Source of the DNA: an uncultured Eubacteriales bacterium
GTDB lineage: Bacteria > Bacillota > Clostridia > Oscillospirales > CAG-272
Assembly: GCA_949878535.1 (NCBI GenBank)
Contig: CATLAS010000065.1
Location: forward strand, 1-6,088
Length of the DNA stretch: 6,088 nucleotides
Reading direction: 5' to 3'
This document shows, piece by piece, positions 1 to 5,486 of this stretch. The first letter of the stretch is position 1. The number at the start of each line of letters is the position of its first letter. The translations under genes and the position numbers were made by a program. Under the pieces are notes generated by a model, which was given only the letters and a program-made list of their open reading frames with translations, ran no database searches and was not told the DNA's origin.

Positions 1-20
1 GATAACTACACATTTATAAC

Positions 21-49
21 ATGATAACATTTTATAAAGAAAAAAGCAA
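21..49 (-). promoter_or_regulatory. weak candidate promoter for a gene left of the window
   Basis: On the minus strand TTGCTT (44-49) and TATCAT (21-26) are separated by 17 bp in a very AT-rich stretch. The -10 box matches the sigma-A consensus at five of six positions, but the -35 box at only three. A minus-strand gene beyond position 1 could use it. Nothing else is visible in bases 1-92, and AT-rich DNA gives such matches by chance. Confidence 0.22.
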
Positions 50-96
50 TATTTCCACGAAAAAAATCGTATCGGATAATACAGCAAGTCATCAAA

Positions 97-124
97 AAAA
101 TCCGCCGATAAAACGGCGGATTTT
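97..124 (-). terminator. intrinsic terminator downstream of hom (possibly bidirectional)
   Basis: A perfect inverted repeat with 11-bp arms (97-107 and 114-124, core TCCGCCG/CGGCGGA) encloses a 6-nt loop. On the minus strand the stem is followed by a run of T (complement of the A-run at 94-100), the classic intrinsic terminator layout, about 20 nt past the hom stop codon. The plus strand also ends in TTTT, so it could work in both directions. Confidence 0.88.
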
Positions 125-144
125 ATATATATTACATTGTTTAA

Positions 145-1377
145 TCAGACTGACATAATCCGAATTCTGGACTCCAGTCCAGCAAACGTATCTCCTGCAA
201 AAGCATGCCCCGCTTCAGATTCTACAGTCGGAGGCGTAATAAACTCAGCGTACCCTGCCGGAGAGTTCGGTAATGTTTTAATATCCCCGAATACAAGTGA
301 TGCCTTCTCCAAGGTTTCTCGCACCGCGTCTGTTTTTACCCGCACATAGTAGGAAAATATGTTTTCTGAAAACGGCAAAACGTATCCTTCCGGAGCCCTC
401 TGCCAATCCATAGGCAATTCCTTCTGTGCAAGGCCGCAGGCTGCAGCAACCACATCGGATACAACAGCGCCCGCTGTAGGAAGTCGCCCTGCACCACGCC
501 CATAATACATCACATCTGCCGTCACCGGACTGACAAACCGGATTCCGTTATACACATCATCAATGTTTGCAAGGGGACTGCTGCTGGGCACAAAAAACGG
601 GCATACGTACAAAGATGCATGGTCATCTTTGATCCGGGAACTGCCAAGCAGCTTCACTGTCCCACCCCAACGTGCGGCAGCGTCCATATCTGCCGGCGTG
701 ATCTTCGTCATCGTTTCTGTATAAACATCCTTCTCATCCGCAAGCATATTGGTGGCAATTGCTGTGAGAATCATAATTTTCCGCTGTGCATCCAGTCCAT
801 CCACATCTGCCGACGGATTCGCTTCTGCATATCCCAGTGTCTGCGCTTCTTTCAGCGCAGCTTCAAAAGTTGCACCGTCCTGCCGCATCCGGGTAAGAAT
901 ATAGTTGGTCGTACCGTTCATAATACCGTCAATTTCTGTGATTGTATCTCCAGCAAGACTGGTGCGCATTCCGCGAATCTGCGGAATGCCGCCGCCTACA
1001 CTTGCTTCACATAAATAGGAAACACCCATTTCCTTTGCAGCTGCCAGGATTTCCACCCCACGCTTTGCTACCAACTCTTTATTGGACGTTACAACACTTT
1101 TACCGCCGCGAATTGCCTGCATTGTAAAATCAAAGGCAGCGCCTGCCCCGCCCATAGTTTCGCATACAATAGAAACTTCCGGATCATTCGCAATCACAGA
1201 CATATCGTGTACCACCCTGTCTCCATAAGGAGAATCCGGGAATTCCAGCCTGTCCAAAATATATTTCACATGGATTTCATCGTGAACCATACGCTGCAGC
1301 GCCGCCCTGTTCTGCTCCAGAACCTCTGTGATTCCGCCGCCTACCACGCCGAATCCAAGAATTGCAATTTGGATCAT
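145..1377 (-). CDS. hom: homoserine dehydrogenase
   Basis: The 410-aa product catalyses NAD(P)H-dependent reduction of aspartate semialdehyde to homoserine, the branch point to threonine and methionine, in the cytoplasm. Visible signs: an N-terminal Rossmann fold with GFGVVGGG (residues 8-15), TSNKELVA (97-104; K100 aligns with the conserved TxNK lysine), EASVGGGIP (124-132), NGTTNYIL (154-161) and the family signature ending DVDGLDAQRK, which supplies catalytic Asp196 and Lys200. YYGRGAGRLPTAGAVVSD (291-308) is also typical. Length suits the ACT-containing form (about 400-440 aa). The C-terminal 70 residues start like an ACT domain (FSYYVRVK, 341-348), but the usual RPGV turn is replaced by TDAV and the rest is divergent, so threonine feedback may be altered (inference). 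The ribosome site is weak: AAAGAG lies 10 nt before the ATG, and a GGAG directly abuts it. The gene has its own promoter and terminator and lies 87 bp downstream of the DUF1015 gene. Confidence 0.96.
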   Translation of the reverse strand: MIQIAILGFGVVGGGITEVLEQNRAALQRMVHDEIHVKYILDRLEFPDSPYGDRVVHDMSVIANDPEVSIVCETMGGAGAAFDFTMQAIRGGKSVVTSNKELVAKRGVEILAAAKEMGVSYLCEASVGGGIPQIRGMRTSLAGDTITEIDGIMNGTTNYILTRMRQDGATFEAALKEAQTLGYAEANPSADVDGLDAQRKIMILTAIATNMLADEKDVYTETMTKITPADMDAAARWGGTVKLLGSSRIKDDHASLYVCPFFVPSSSPLANIDDVYNGIRFVSPVTADVMYYGRGAGRLPTAGAVVSDVVAAACGLAQKELPMDWQRAPEGYVLPFSENIFSYYVRVKTDAVRETLEKASLVFGDIKTLPNSPAGYAEFITPPTVESEAGHAFAGDTFAGLESRIRIMSV

Positions 1378-1416
1378 CTCCGTACCACTCTTTCAAAAAG
1401 ATTTGCATTATGTATA

Positions 1417-1445
1417 AGTATACCACACACACCGAGCAAAATCAA
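1417..1445 (-). promoter_or_regulatory. sigma-A promoter of hom
   Basis: On the minus strand TTGATT (1440-1445) and TATACT (1417-1422) are separated by exactly 17 bp, matching the consensus at four and five of six positions. Transcription would start near 1410, giving a leader of about 33 nt before the hom ATG. I see no T-box, attenuator or riboswitch in such a short leader. The promoter sits just past the stop codon of the DUF1015 gene. Confidence 0.7.
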
Positions 1446-1464
1446 TTCCTATTCTGCCCAGATT

Positions 1465-2694
1465 TTATAATATAATTTTCCGCGCCTCCAGGTAATACCG
1501 CTTGCTTTTGGCTTCACCCATAGAAAATGTTTTTCTGGGCAGAGAACCGTTTGCTGTTACATACGGAAAAAGGGTTTCCTTGTCCACACCGGTGCAGAAG
1601 AATCCCAAGCAGCCTTCCGCACTCGAAAGAGTTCGCAGTGAATCTGCACCGTGAATATAGTCGCATACCACACCCGGATGGGACTTAATATATCCGTCAA
1701 TAAATATTTGCAGGCATCCTACGTCCAACGCATGGCCTCCAGGTAGGGCCACCGTTTGCTCGCCCGCTCCTGTCACCGCCGTAACAGTACCTGTGCCGGC
1801 AGCAGATTCTTCCAGTTTCGCCAGCACGTCTACAGCGTCACAGTTTTTCAACAGTCGGTAAATCGGCTCAAATTCGAGAGAAGGATCATATAGATTCACA
1901 ATTTCTACCAATGCATACCGTGCTGGATGTGTTTTCGCCGCTTCTGCGCCCAACGTATCTTTCAATTCTGCATAATACGCCGCAGCACTTGCCAGTGAGT
2001 GATTCCCATCCCCCACCGCATAAACCACACTGCCCTGTCGCCGTGTTTCATAATCAGCAAGAACCTGTAGAAGCGAACTTTGTACATCTCCAAAAATTCG
2101 ATATCCCACAGCATATCCGCCGCCCTGCATCAACGGGAAGGAATACAGAAGTTCCATCTCTGCTTTCTTCTCAGCAAGAGGTGCAATCACCTGGTTTTCC
2201 GGATCGTCCATCAAAAGCATTACATGGGGAAGCTCCACAGCGGCGCGGCGCCGAACTGCAACTCTGGGGGGAATCCGCTCCACCACGGTCTCCTCCGTGG
2301 GGCGAATCGCAGAACAGGAAGCAGGAGAATAATCATATTCCTCCAAATCCACCTTTCCGACAATTCCCCGGCGCACCTTACCGTCCGGCAGTGTACGTTC
2401 CAGATAAATCATGCTGTTCGGATAAGAGTGAAGTTTTTCACAGATCGTTCCCATGTTTTTCTGGATTTCGCTGTCCCGAATCTGCTCTGCAGGCGTTCCC
2501 AGATACACTTCCGGAAGAATCAATCCCAATGTAGACATTGCGCCTGCAGCCTCCTGCTCGGCAGCTTGCCAATATTCCGGTTCGCTGGTAAACTGATCGC
2601 AGGCAATGACCGCCCATTTGCTCCAGTCCTTCCCATCCGGTACATAATCCGGCAGCAGGATATCTGCCGGTGTGAAAATGGTATTCTGTATCAT
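1465..2694 (-). CDS. DUF1015 family protein
   Basis: The 409-aa product belongs to the DUF1015 family (PF06245), a widespread soluble family of unknown function. Visible family hallmarks are CDQFTSEPEYW (32-42), RPTEETVVERIPPR (131-144), GDGNHSLASA (228-237; the family's conserved DG-N/H-H block, a candidate active site) and HPARYALVEIVNLYD (256-270). Length is normal and there is no signal peptide or membrane segment. Start choice: the ATG at 2694 is preceded by GGAAGGA with good spacing, whereas an in-frame ATG five codons upstream (2709) has no ribosome site and would put the Shine-Dalgarno inside the coding region. A perfect-consensus promoter lies just upstream. There is no terminator before hom, so the two genes may be partly co-transcribed, hinting at a role near amino-acid metabolism (inference). 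The exact reaction is unknown. Confidence 0.92.
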   Translation of the reverse strand: MIQNTIFTPADILLPDYVPDGKDWSKWAVIACDQFTSEPEYWQAAEQEAAGAMSTLGLILPEVYLGTPAEQIRDSEIQKNMGTICEKLHSYPNSMIYLERTLPDGKVRRGIVGKVDLEEYDYSPASCSAIRPTEETVVERIPPRVAVRRRAAVELPHVMLLMDDPENQVIAPLAEKKAEMELLYSFPLMQGGGYAVGYRIFGDVQSSLLQVLADYETRRQGSVVYAVGDGNHSLASAAAYYAELKDTLGAEAAKTHPARYALVEIVNLYDPSLEFEPIYRLLKNCDAVDVLAKLEESAAGTGTVTAVTGAGEQTVALPGGHALDVGCLQIFIDGYIKSHPGVVCDYIHGADSLRTLSSAEGCLGFFCTGVDKETLFPYVTANGSLPRKTFSMGEAKSKRYYLEARKIIL

Positions 2695-2732
2695 AACGGT
2701 TCCTTCCATAATATATACTTCAAGCTGACAAT

Positions 2733-2761
2733 ATTATACAGAAAGTTCTATGTATTGTCAA
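2733..2761 (-). promoter_or_regulatory. perfect-consensus sigma-A promoter of the DUF1015 gene
   Basis: On the minus strand TTGACA (2756-2761), a 17-bp spacer and TATAAT (2733-2738) all match the consensus exactly. The start would be near 2726, giving a leader of about 32 nt. Immediately upstream is a small hairpin GCGGC/GCCGC (2769-2783, loop AGATC), which could be an operator or just the edge of the repeat zone. Confidence 0.85.
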
Positions 2762-2815
2762 TCGCGGAGCGGCAGATCGCCGCAAACTTACACAAATTTA
2801 TCGTTTTCTCCCAGT

Positions 2816-2861
2816 AAAAGGAGGTGACTCGCCCAAGCGTAGCGATTGTGTCGGAGAAATT
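2816..2861. repeat. interspersed repeat piece A1 (AAGGAG...GTGTCGGAG type)
   Basis: This 46-nt piece (start AAAAGGAGGTGACTCGCC, end GTGTCGGAGAAATT) recurs with changes at 3182-3227 (AAGGGAGATAACTCACC ... GTGTCGGAGGAATT), and its first half recurs at 3075-3094. It has no coding sign. It faces away from piece A2, so A1 and A2 form a head-to-head pair around the shared core ACTTCCAATTT. Confidence 0.65.
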
Positions 2862-2872
2862 GGTGGGTACAC

Positions 2873-2960
2873 ACTTCCAATTTAAAAATATGCAAAACGA
2901 TAACAGAAACAATCCCTCAGTCGCTTCGCGACAGCCCCCTTTACACAAGGGGACCTTTTA
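2873..2960 (+). repeat. interspersed hairpin repeat, piece A2
   Basis: Runs from ACTTCCAATTT through AGAAACAATCCCTCAG to a G/C-rich hairpin pair. It matches the reverse complement of 5529-5635 and partly the forward sequence of 5641-5702. Two stems are visible: GTCGC-TTC-GCGAC (2920-2932) and CCCCTT-TACAC-AAGGGG (2936-2952), the second followed by a short T-rich stretch. I associate this repeat type with gut Clostridia genomes from memory. Any coding potential here is incidental. Confidence 0.8.
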
Positions 2961-2980
2961 TTGTTTGAGGCTCCGCGGGA

Positions 2981-3055
2981 GCTTTAAAAATATGTGCTTC
3001 ATCGGCAATCCCTTTGAGGGGGTCTTTTATAAAGTTCATGCTCCACCAGCATGCC
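2981..3055 (+). repeat. interspersed repeat, piece A3
   Basis: The 75-nt piece starting GCTTTAAAAATATGTGCTTC and ending CATGCC aligns over its whole length with 5742-5819. Shared blocks are TTTAAAATATRTGCTTCA, GCAATCC, TTTATAAARTTYATGCTCC and CATGCC. In both clusters it follows the CCCCTT...AAGGGG hairpin in the same order, so the clusters share a composite layout. Just upstream is a small stem GCTCC-GCG-GGAGC (2970-2982). Confidence 0.75.
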
Positions 3056-3074
3056 GCAAAGTCTCACTGCCCCA

Positions 3075-3148
3075 GAAAAAGGAGATAACTCGCCGCACGC
3101 CCTCGCCTTACTTAAGCCTCCCATGTGAGGATCCGCTTCGCGGCTCCA
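3075..3148 (+). repeat. decayed repeat pieces with a CCGC-TTC-GCGG stem
   Basis: Bases 3075-3094 repeat the AAAGGAGATAACTCGCC module seen at 2816 and 3182. Bases 3129-3148 (GGATCCGCTTCGCGGCTCCA) match the reverse complement of 5546-5565 at 19 of 20 positions, the single change being in the hairpin loop. The stretch is a patchwork of the same family, with no gene. Confidence 0.6.
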
Positions 3149-3181
3149 TAGGGGTAAACCTCGTCCTATTCAAGCCCCCAG

Positions 3182-3227
3182 CCAAGGGAGATAACTCACC
3201 CAGCGTATCGGTCGTGTCGGAGGAATT
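3182..3227. repeat. interspersed repeat piece A4, second copy of A1
   Basis: Second, diverged copy of the 2816-2861 module in the same orientation. The following bases 3251-3268 (ATGCAGCAAAATACTGCA) resemble the core of the right-hand cluster around 5601-5620, showing that this piece also comes from the same composite element. Confidence 0.6.
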
Positions 3228-3270
3228 CCATGACATACGCTTTCCGTTTTATGCAGCAAAATACTGCAAG

Positions 3271-3298
3271 AACCAAAATGCATGTCTCGCATATACTG
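3271..3298 (+). promoter_or_regulatory. candidate sporulation (sigma-K-like) promoter of the Cys-rich gene
   Basis: AC (3272-3273), 16 nt, then CATATACTG (3290-3298) matches the B. subtilis sigma-K pattern AC-N16/17-CATANNNTA except at the last base. No sigma-A -35 box stands at the proper distance from TATACT (3292-3297). Transcription would begin close to the perfect palindrome at 3303-3319. The motif is short and could be chance; the Cys-rich product makes a coat-gene promoter plausible (inference). Confidence 0.3.
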
Positions 3299-3302
3299 AA
3301 AG

Positions 3303-3319
3303 TGTGGGGGACCCCCACA
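3303..3319 (+). promoter_or_regulatory. 17-nt perfect inverted repeat in the leader of the Cys-rich gene
   Basis: TGTGGGGGACCCCCACA is perfectly self-complementary around a central A. It lies 13 nt before the Shine-Dalgarno GAGGA (3333-3337). It could be a 5'-end hairpin protecting the mRNA, a protein-binding operator, or a leftover of the repeat zone. Confidence 0.45.
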
Positions 3320-3347
3320 AGTATAAATAAGTGAGGAAATGAAAAAA

Positions 3348-3641
3348 ATGTGTTGTGGATTTGACAATGACTTCGAAACTTTACAGGATAATATAAATAC
3401 CAGATCCAATACCGGCTGCGGATGCTCCTGCCCCGTTACAGCAACGCGTGAGGAACCTCGCCGCAGATGCGGCTGCGGCTGTGGATGCAGAAGAAACGCA
3501 GAACGGCGCGAAGACAGATGTGAACGCGAAAACGAAGGTCGGGAAGCACGCGAGCGTGACTGTGAACGGAACTGCAGTCTGTGCAGAGGACTCCGCCGTG
3601 TATTCGGCTGCGGATGCGGCTGTGGATGCAATCGCAGATAA
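3348..3641 (+). CDS. small Cys- and Arg-rich protein, possible spore coat or metal-binding protein
   Basis: I do not recognise a named family. The 97-aa product holds 17 cysteines: an N-terminal MCCGF, then clusters GCGCSC, CGCGCGC and, near the C-terminus, FGCGCGCGC. Between them lies a highly charged Arg/Glu linker with spaced cysteines (DRC, RDC, RNC, SLC). It has no signal peptide or hydrophobic segment. Start choice: GAGGA (3333-3337) is 10 nt from the ATG at 3348 but only 1 nt from the in-frame ATG at 3339, so 3348 is preferred (3339 would add MKK). Repeated Cys-Gly pairs could bind metal or cross-link through disulfides; Cys-rich proteins of Clostridia and Bacillus spore coats and exosporia are a known parallel, and the sigma-K-like motif upstream fits that. 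Low-complexity DNA leaves other frames open too, but only this frame has a ribosome site and ends just before hairpins. Confidence 0.68.
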   Translation: MCCGFDNDFETLQDNINTRSNTGCGCSCPVTATREEPRRRCGCGCGCRRNAERREDRCERENEGREARERDCERNCSLCRGLRRVFGCGCGCGCNRR

Positions 3642-3651
3642 CAATTCAATA

Positions 3652-3673
3652 AGCAGAGCGATAACGCTCTGCT
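3652..3673 (+). terminator. hairpin downstream of the Cys-rich gene
   Basis: AGCAGAGCG (3652-3660) and CGCTCTGCT (3665-3673) form a perfect 9-bp stem with an ATAA loop, 10 nt after the stop codon. No T-run follows, so alone it is a poor intrinsic terminator. It may protect the mRNA 3' end or act together with the long hairpin just downstream. Confidence 0.55.
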
Positions 3674-3679
3674 ACATAG

Positions 3680-3737
3680 AAAAACGTTCATTTTATGAAA
3701 TGTACCATGGATTCATTTTATAAAATGAGCGTTTTTT
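3680..3737. terminator. long 23-bp hairpin with T-run, insulating the MarR unit
   Basis: Arms 3680-3702 and 3714-3736 pair over 23 positions, with two G-U wobbles and no bulge, around an 11-nt loop that contains CCATGG. Six T residues (3732-3737) end the right arm and the left arm starts with a run of A, so it can terminate in both directions. It ends 10 bp before the -35 box of the MarR promoter. A stem this long is unusual for a plain terminator; a miniature mobile element remnant is an alternative. Confidence 0.7.
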
Positions 3738-3747
3738 ATAAAATCCC

Positions 3748-3776
3748 TTGACAATTATACTATATAGAATTATACT
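3748..3776 (+). promoter_or_regulatory. sigma-A promoter of the marR operon
   Basis: TTGACA (3748-3753), a 17-bp spacer and TATACT (3771-3776) give an almost perfect consensus. The start would fall at about 3783-3784, leaving a leader of only about 15 nt that contains the Shine-Dalgarno AAGGAG (3787-3792). The -10 box lies inside the operator palindrome. Confidence 0.88.
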
Positions 3777-3786
3777 ATATAGTATA
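3753..3786 (+). promoter_or_regulatory. probable MarR operator: tandem repeat plus perfect palindrome
   Basis: A 15-nt unit, AATTATACTATATAG, occurs twice back to back (3753-3767 and 3768-3782). The second copy extends into the perfect 16-bp palindrome TATACTATATAGTATA (3771-3786). It covers the -10 box and the start point, the usual place for MarR-type autorepression. The first copy forms only an imperfect palindrome, one and a half helical turns upstream, so it could be a weaker second site. Confidence 0.72.
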
Positions 3787-3798
3787 AAGGAGAGTAAT

Positions 3799-4248
3799 AT
3801 GAACTCAAACGGCGGATTTATTGCATCGCAAATACGGCACCTAAGCAGCAGAATCTTCGAGAAGATGCTGCGCGATAGCGGAGTTGACGCTTTTAATGGG
3901 GCACAGGGCAGAATTCTTTATGTGCTTTGGGAAAATGAAAAACTGACAATTACAGAAATCGGCAAAATGACAGGACTTGCAAAATCAACCCTAACCAGTA
4001 TGCTGGATCACATGGAAAAAGGAGAGCTGATTACTCGCATACAAAATCCGAAAAACCGCAAACAAATTTTCATTCAAATCACGGAAAAAGCCAAGTCATA
4101 TAAGCAGCAGTATGATGCAATTTCCAAAGAAATGACGAATCTGACGTACCAGGGCTTTTCTCAGGCGGAAATTGTACAATATGAATCAATGCTTGTGCGA
4201 ATCAAAAACAATTTGGAAAGGTATGAAAGAAAAGAAAATCATGACTGA
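3799..4248 (+). CDS. MarR family transcriptional regulator
   Basis: The 149-aa product is a winged helix-turn-helix regulator that normally binds palindromic DNA as a dimer and lets go when a small molecule or oxidant is sensed. The DNA-binding core runs about 47-97: LTITEIGKMTGLAKSTLTSM with recognition helix near 61-75, then a wing RIQNPKNRKQIFIQITEKAK (80-99) that matches the family's DPxDRRxxxVxLT pattern. Flanking helices (5-25 and 105-142) would form the dimer interface. There is no cysteine, so a thiol-oxidation sensor of the OhrR type is unlikely. The ATG at 3799 has AAGGAG six nt upstream; a TTG further upstream coincides with the -35 box and is not a start. The perfect palindrome over the promoter points to autoregulation. 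Its coding end overlaps the next gene by 8 bp, suggesting that this neighbour is its target. Confidence 0.93.
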   Translation: MNSNGGFIASQIRHLSSRIFEKMLRDSGVDAFNGAQGRILYVLWENEKLTITEIGKMTGLAKSTLTSMLDHMEKGELITRIQNPKNRKQIFIQITEKAKSYKQQYDAISKEMTNLTYQGFSQAEIVQYESMLVRIKNNLERYERKENHD

Positions 4249-4693
4249 ACTGAATTTTAAAACTTTTTGGGATGATGTCCACGAACAATTGGAAACAGCA
4301 AATGCAATTATTCTTGCTACATGTGCAGAAAATCACATCACCACACGCACAATGGCGCCACTGCTGGACGGGACAAGCATTTTGCTGTCTACAGGCCGTA
4401 ATAGTTTAAAGGTGCAGCAAATGCAGCAAAATCCCAATATCGCACTTGTACTTGGCGGAATCAATATTGAGGCAACCGCTAAAATATACGGTCATCCCAG
4501 CACATATCCCACATATAAGGAAATTTATGCAGCGCGGTACCCAGAATATGCAGAGACATACAAATCTTCTCCGGAAGATGTGCTCGTCATTGCAAAAATG
4601 CAGAAAATATCTATATATAATTATTGTAATGGAAAAGCTTGCAAAGATATTTTGGATATTTCCGAAAAAAGAGCTTATCGAATAGAGCTTTAA
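4241..4693 (+). CDS. pyridoxamine 5'-phosphate oxidase-like, flavin-binding split-barrel protein
   Basis: The 150-aa product fits the PNPOx-like FMN-binding split-barrel group (PF01243 type), whose members bind FMN, F420 or heme and often act in redox or stress tasks. Visible: a first strand NAIILATCAENHITTRTMAPL (21-41), LLSTGRNSLKVQQMQQNPNIALVLGG (48-73) carrying the typical phosphate-contacting and dimer-helix region, and EATAKIYGHPS (77-87). The C-terminal part (110-150) closes the barrel. Substrate and true cofactor cannot be read from sequence; it is too short and divergent to be called real PdxH. The ATG at 4241 overlaps the marR stop (TGA 4246-4248), implying translational coupling; an ATG at 4223 behind GGAAAGG is a possible longer start (six more residues). 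Being cotranscribed with a MarR repressor suggests induction by a chemical signal. Confidence 0.85.
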   Translation: MTELNFKTFWDDVHEQLETANAIILATCAENHITTRTMAPLLDGTSILLSTGRNSLKVQQMQQNPNIALVLGGINIEATAKIYGHPSTYPTYKEIYAARYPEYAETYKSSPEDVLVIAKMQKISIYNYCNGKACKDILDISEKRAYRIEL

Positions 4694-4696
4694 TAG

Positions 4697-4725
4697 TAGA
4701 CACACAAACCATAATATGGTAAAAT
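4697..4725 (+). promoter_or_regulatory. promoter of the thuA-like gene with a palindrome in its spacer
   Basis: TAGACA (4697-4702) and TAAAAT (4720-4725) are 17 bp apart, each matching the sigma-A consensus at five of six positions. The spacer holds ACCATAATATGGT (4708-4720), a perfect 13-nt inverted repeat around a central A, well placed for a repressor. No terminator separates this from the upstream gene, so read-through from the marR operon is also possible. Confidence 0.6.
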
Positions 4726-4754
4726 ACTGAAAACTGCATATTTGGAGGATATAT

Positions 4755-5486
4755 ATGGCTGACAAAATCAAAGTGACGATATGGAACGAATACCGCCACG
4801 AACGGGATGGGGAAGCAAAAGAATTTTATCCCCGGGGCATTCACGAAACCATCCGTGAATTTCTTGCTGTAAACGAAGACATGGAAATCAAAGTGGGTGT
4901 ACTCGATGATCCGGATCAGGGACTGCCCGATGAAGTTCTGAACAACACCGACGTGCTGATCTGGTGGGGACACATGCACCACGGCGAAGTAGAAGATGCA
5001 CTGGTGGAAAAAATTCGGCAGCGGGTTTACTGCAGCGGCATGGGATTTATCGGACTGCATTCCGCGCATCACTCCAAGCCGTTTCGTGCAATTGTCGGAT
5101 GTACAGGCAACCTGAAATGGGGAGACAATCAGAAGGAAGTCGTCTGGAATCTTTTCCCATCTCACCCGATTGCACAGGGGCTTCCGGATTCGTTCGAACT
5201 GGAAAGTGAGGAACTGTACAGCGAGCCTTTCTTTATTCCCCAGCCTGACGAGCTTGTTTTCGGTTCATGGTTCCAGCATGGAAACATCTTCCGCTCAGGA
5301 TGCACCTTCTACCGGGGCATGGGCAGAGTCTTTTATTTCCAGCCTGGTCATGAGGTTTGCCGTTCTTTCTATAATTCCAACTGTCAGAAAATTATCACAA
5401 ACGCAGTCAGATGGGCACGTCCCCATATGGATACTGCCATTGTCAACGAATGTCCTTACACGGGAAAAGGTTTTTTTAATGAATAA
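4755..5486 (+). CDS. ThuA-like protein (trehalose utilization family)
   Basis: The 243-aa product belongs to the ThuA-like group (PF06283), a glutamine-amidotransferase-like flavodoxin fold. Sinorhizobium ThuA acts in trehalose use, and related proteins are usually tied to sugar breakdown; the activity here is not proven. Visible blocks: VTIWNEYRHE (7-16), DVLIWWGHMHHGEV (66-79), GFIGLHSAHHSKPF (97-110), HPIAQGLPDSFELESEELY (137-155) and GRVFYFQPGHE (190-200). Histidines 73, 75, 76, 102, 105 and 106 are obvious candidates for the active or metal site. The length is typical and no signal peptide is seen, so it is cytoplasmic. GGAGG lies six nt before the ATG. It has its own promoter and a strong terminator, with no transporter or sugar dehydrogenase beside it, so the substrate cannot be inferred from context. 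Confidence 0.9.
   Translation: MADKIKVTIWNEYRHERDGEAKEFYPRGIHETIREFLAVNEDMEIKVGVLDDPDQGLPDEVLNNTDVLIWWGHMHHGEVEDALVEKIRQRVYCSGMGFIGLHSAHHSKPFRAIVGCTGNLKWGDNQKEVVWNLFPSHPIAQGLPDSFELESEELYSEPFFIPQPDELVFGSWFQHGNIFRSGCTFYRGMGRVFYFQPGHEVCRSFYNSNCQKIITNAVRWARPHMDTAIVNECPYTGKGFFNE

Noticed and set aside
2080..2817. 245-codon plus-strand frame antisense to the DUF1015 gene
   Set aside because: A shadow of a clear family member on the other strand; it reads through that gene's promoter and into repeats.
2816..3227. CRISPR array
   Set aside because: The repeated units differ in length, orientation and spacing, and have internal hairpins but no regular spacers.
2824..3330. 168-codon open frame on the plus strand across the left repeat cluster
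   Set aside because: It consists almost wholly of repeat modules, has no sensible ribosome site or domain, and is low in typical protein composition. It is a chance frame through hairpin DNA.
3170..3691. Minus-strand frame opposite the Cys-rich gene (Pro/Ser/Arg-rich), and a second minus frame at 3381-3644
   Set aside because: Both are mirror effects of the repeated TGCGGCTGCGGATGC-type DNA. Neither has a ribosome site, and one runs into repeat sequence.
3448..3723. Ala/Val/Asp-rich plus-strand frame overlapping the Cys-rich gene
   Set aside because: It starts inside the gene without a Shine-Dalgarno and reads through both downstream hairpins. The Ala runs come from GCN repeats out of frame.
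3748..3798. N-terminal extension of the MarR protein from TTG at 3748
   Set aside because: That TTG is the -35 box, and the extension would translate the operator and Shine-Dalgarno. The ATG at 3799 has an ideal ribosome site.
4611..5165. 184-codon minus-strand frame across the thuA-like gene start
   Set aside because: It lies antisense to a well-recognised protein and its promoter, with no domain of its own.
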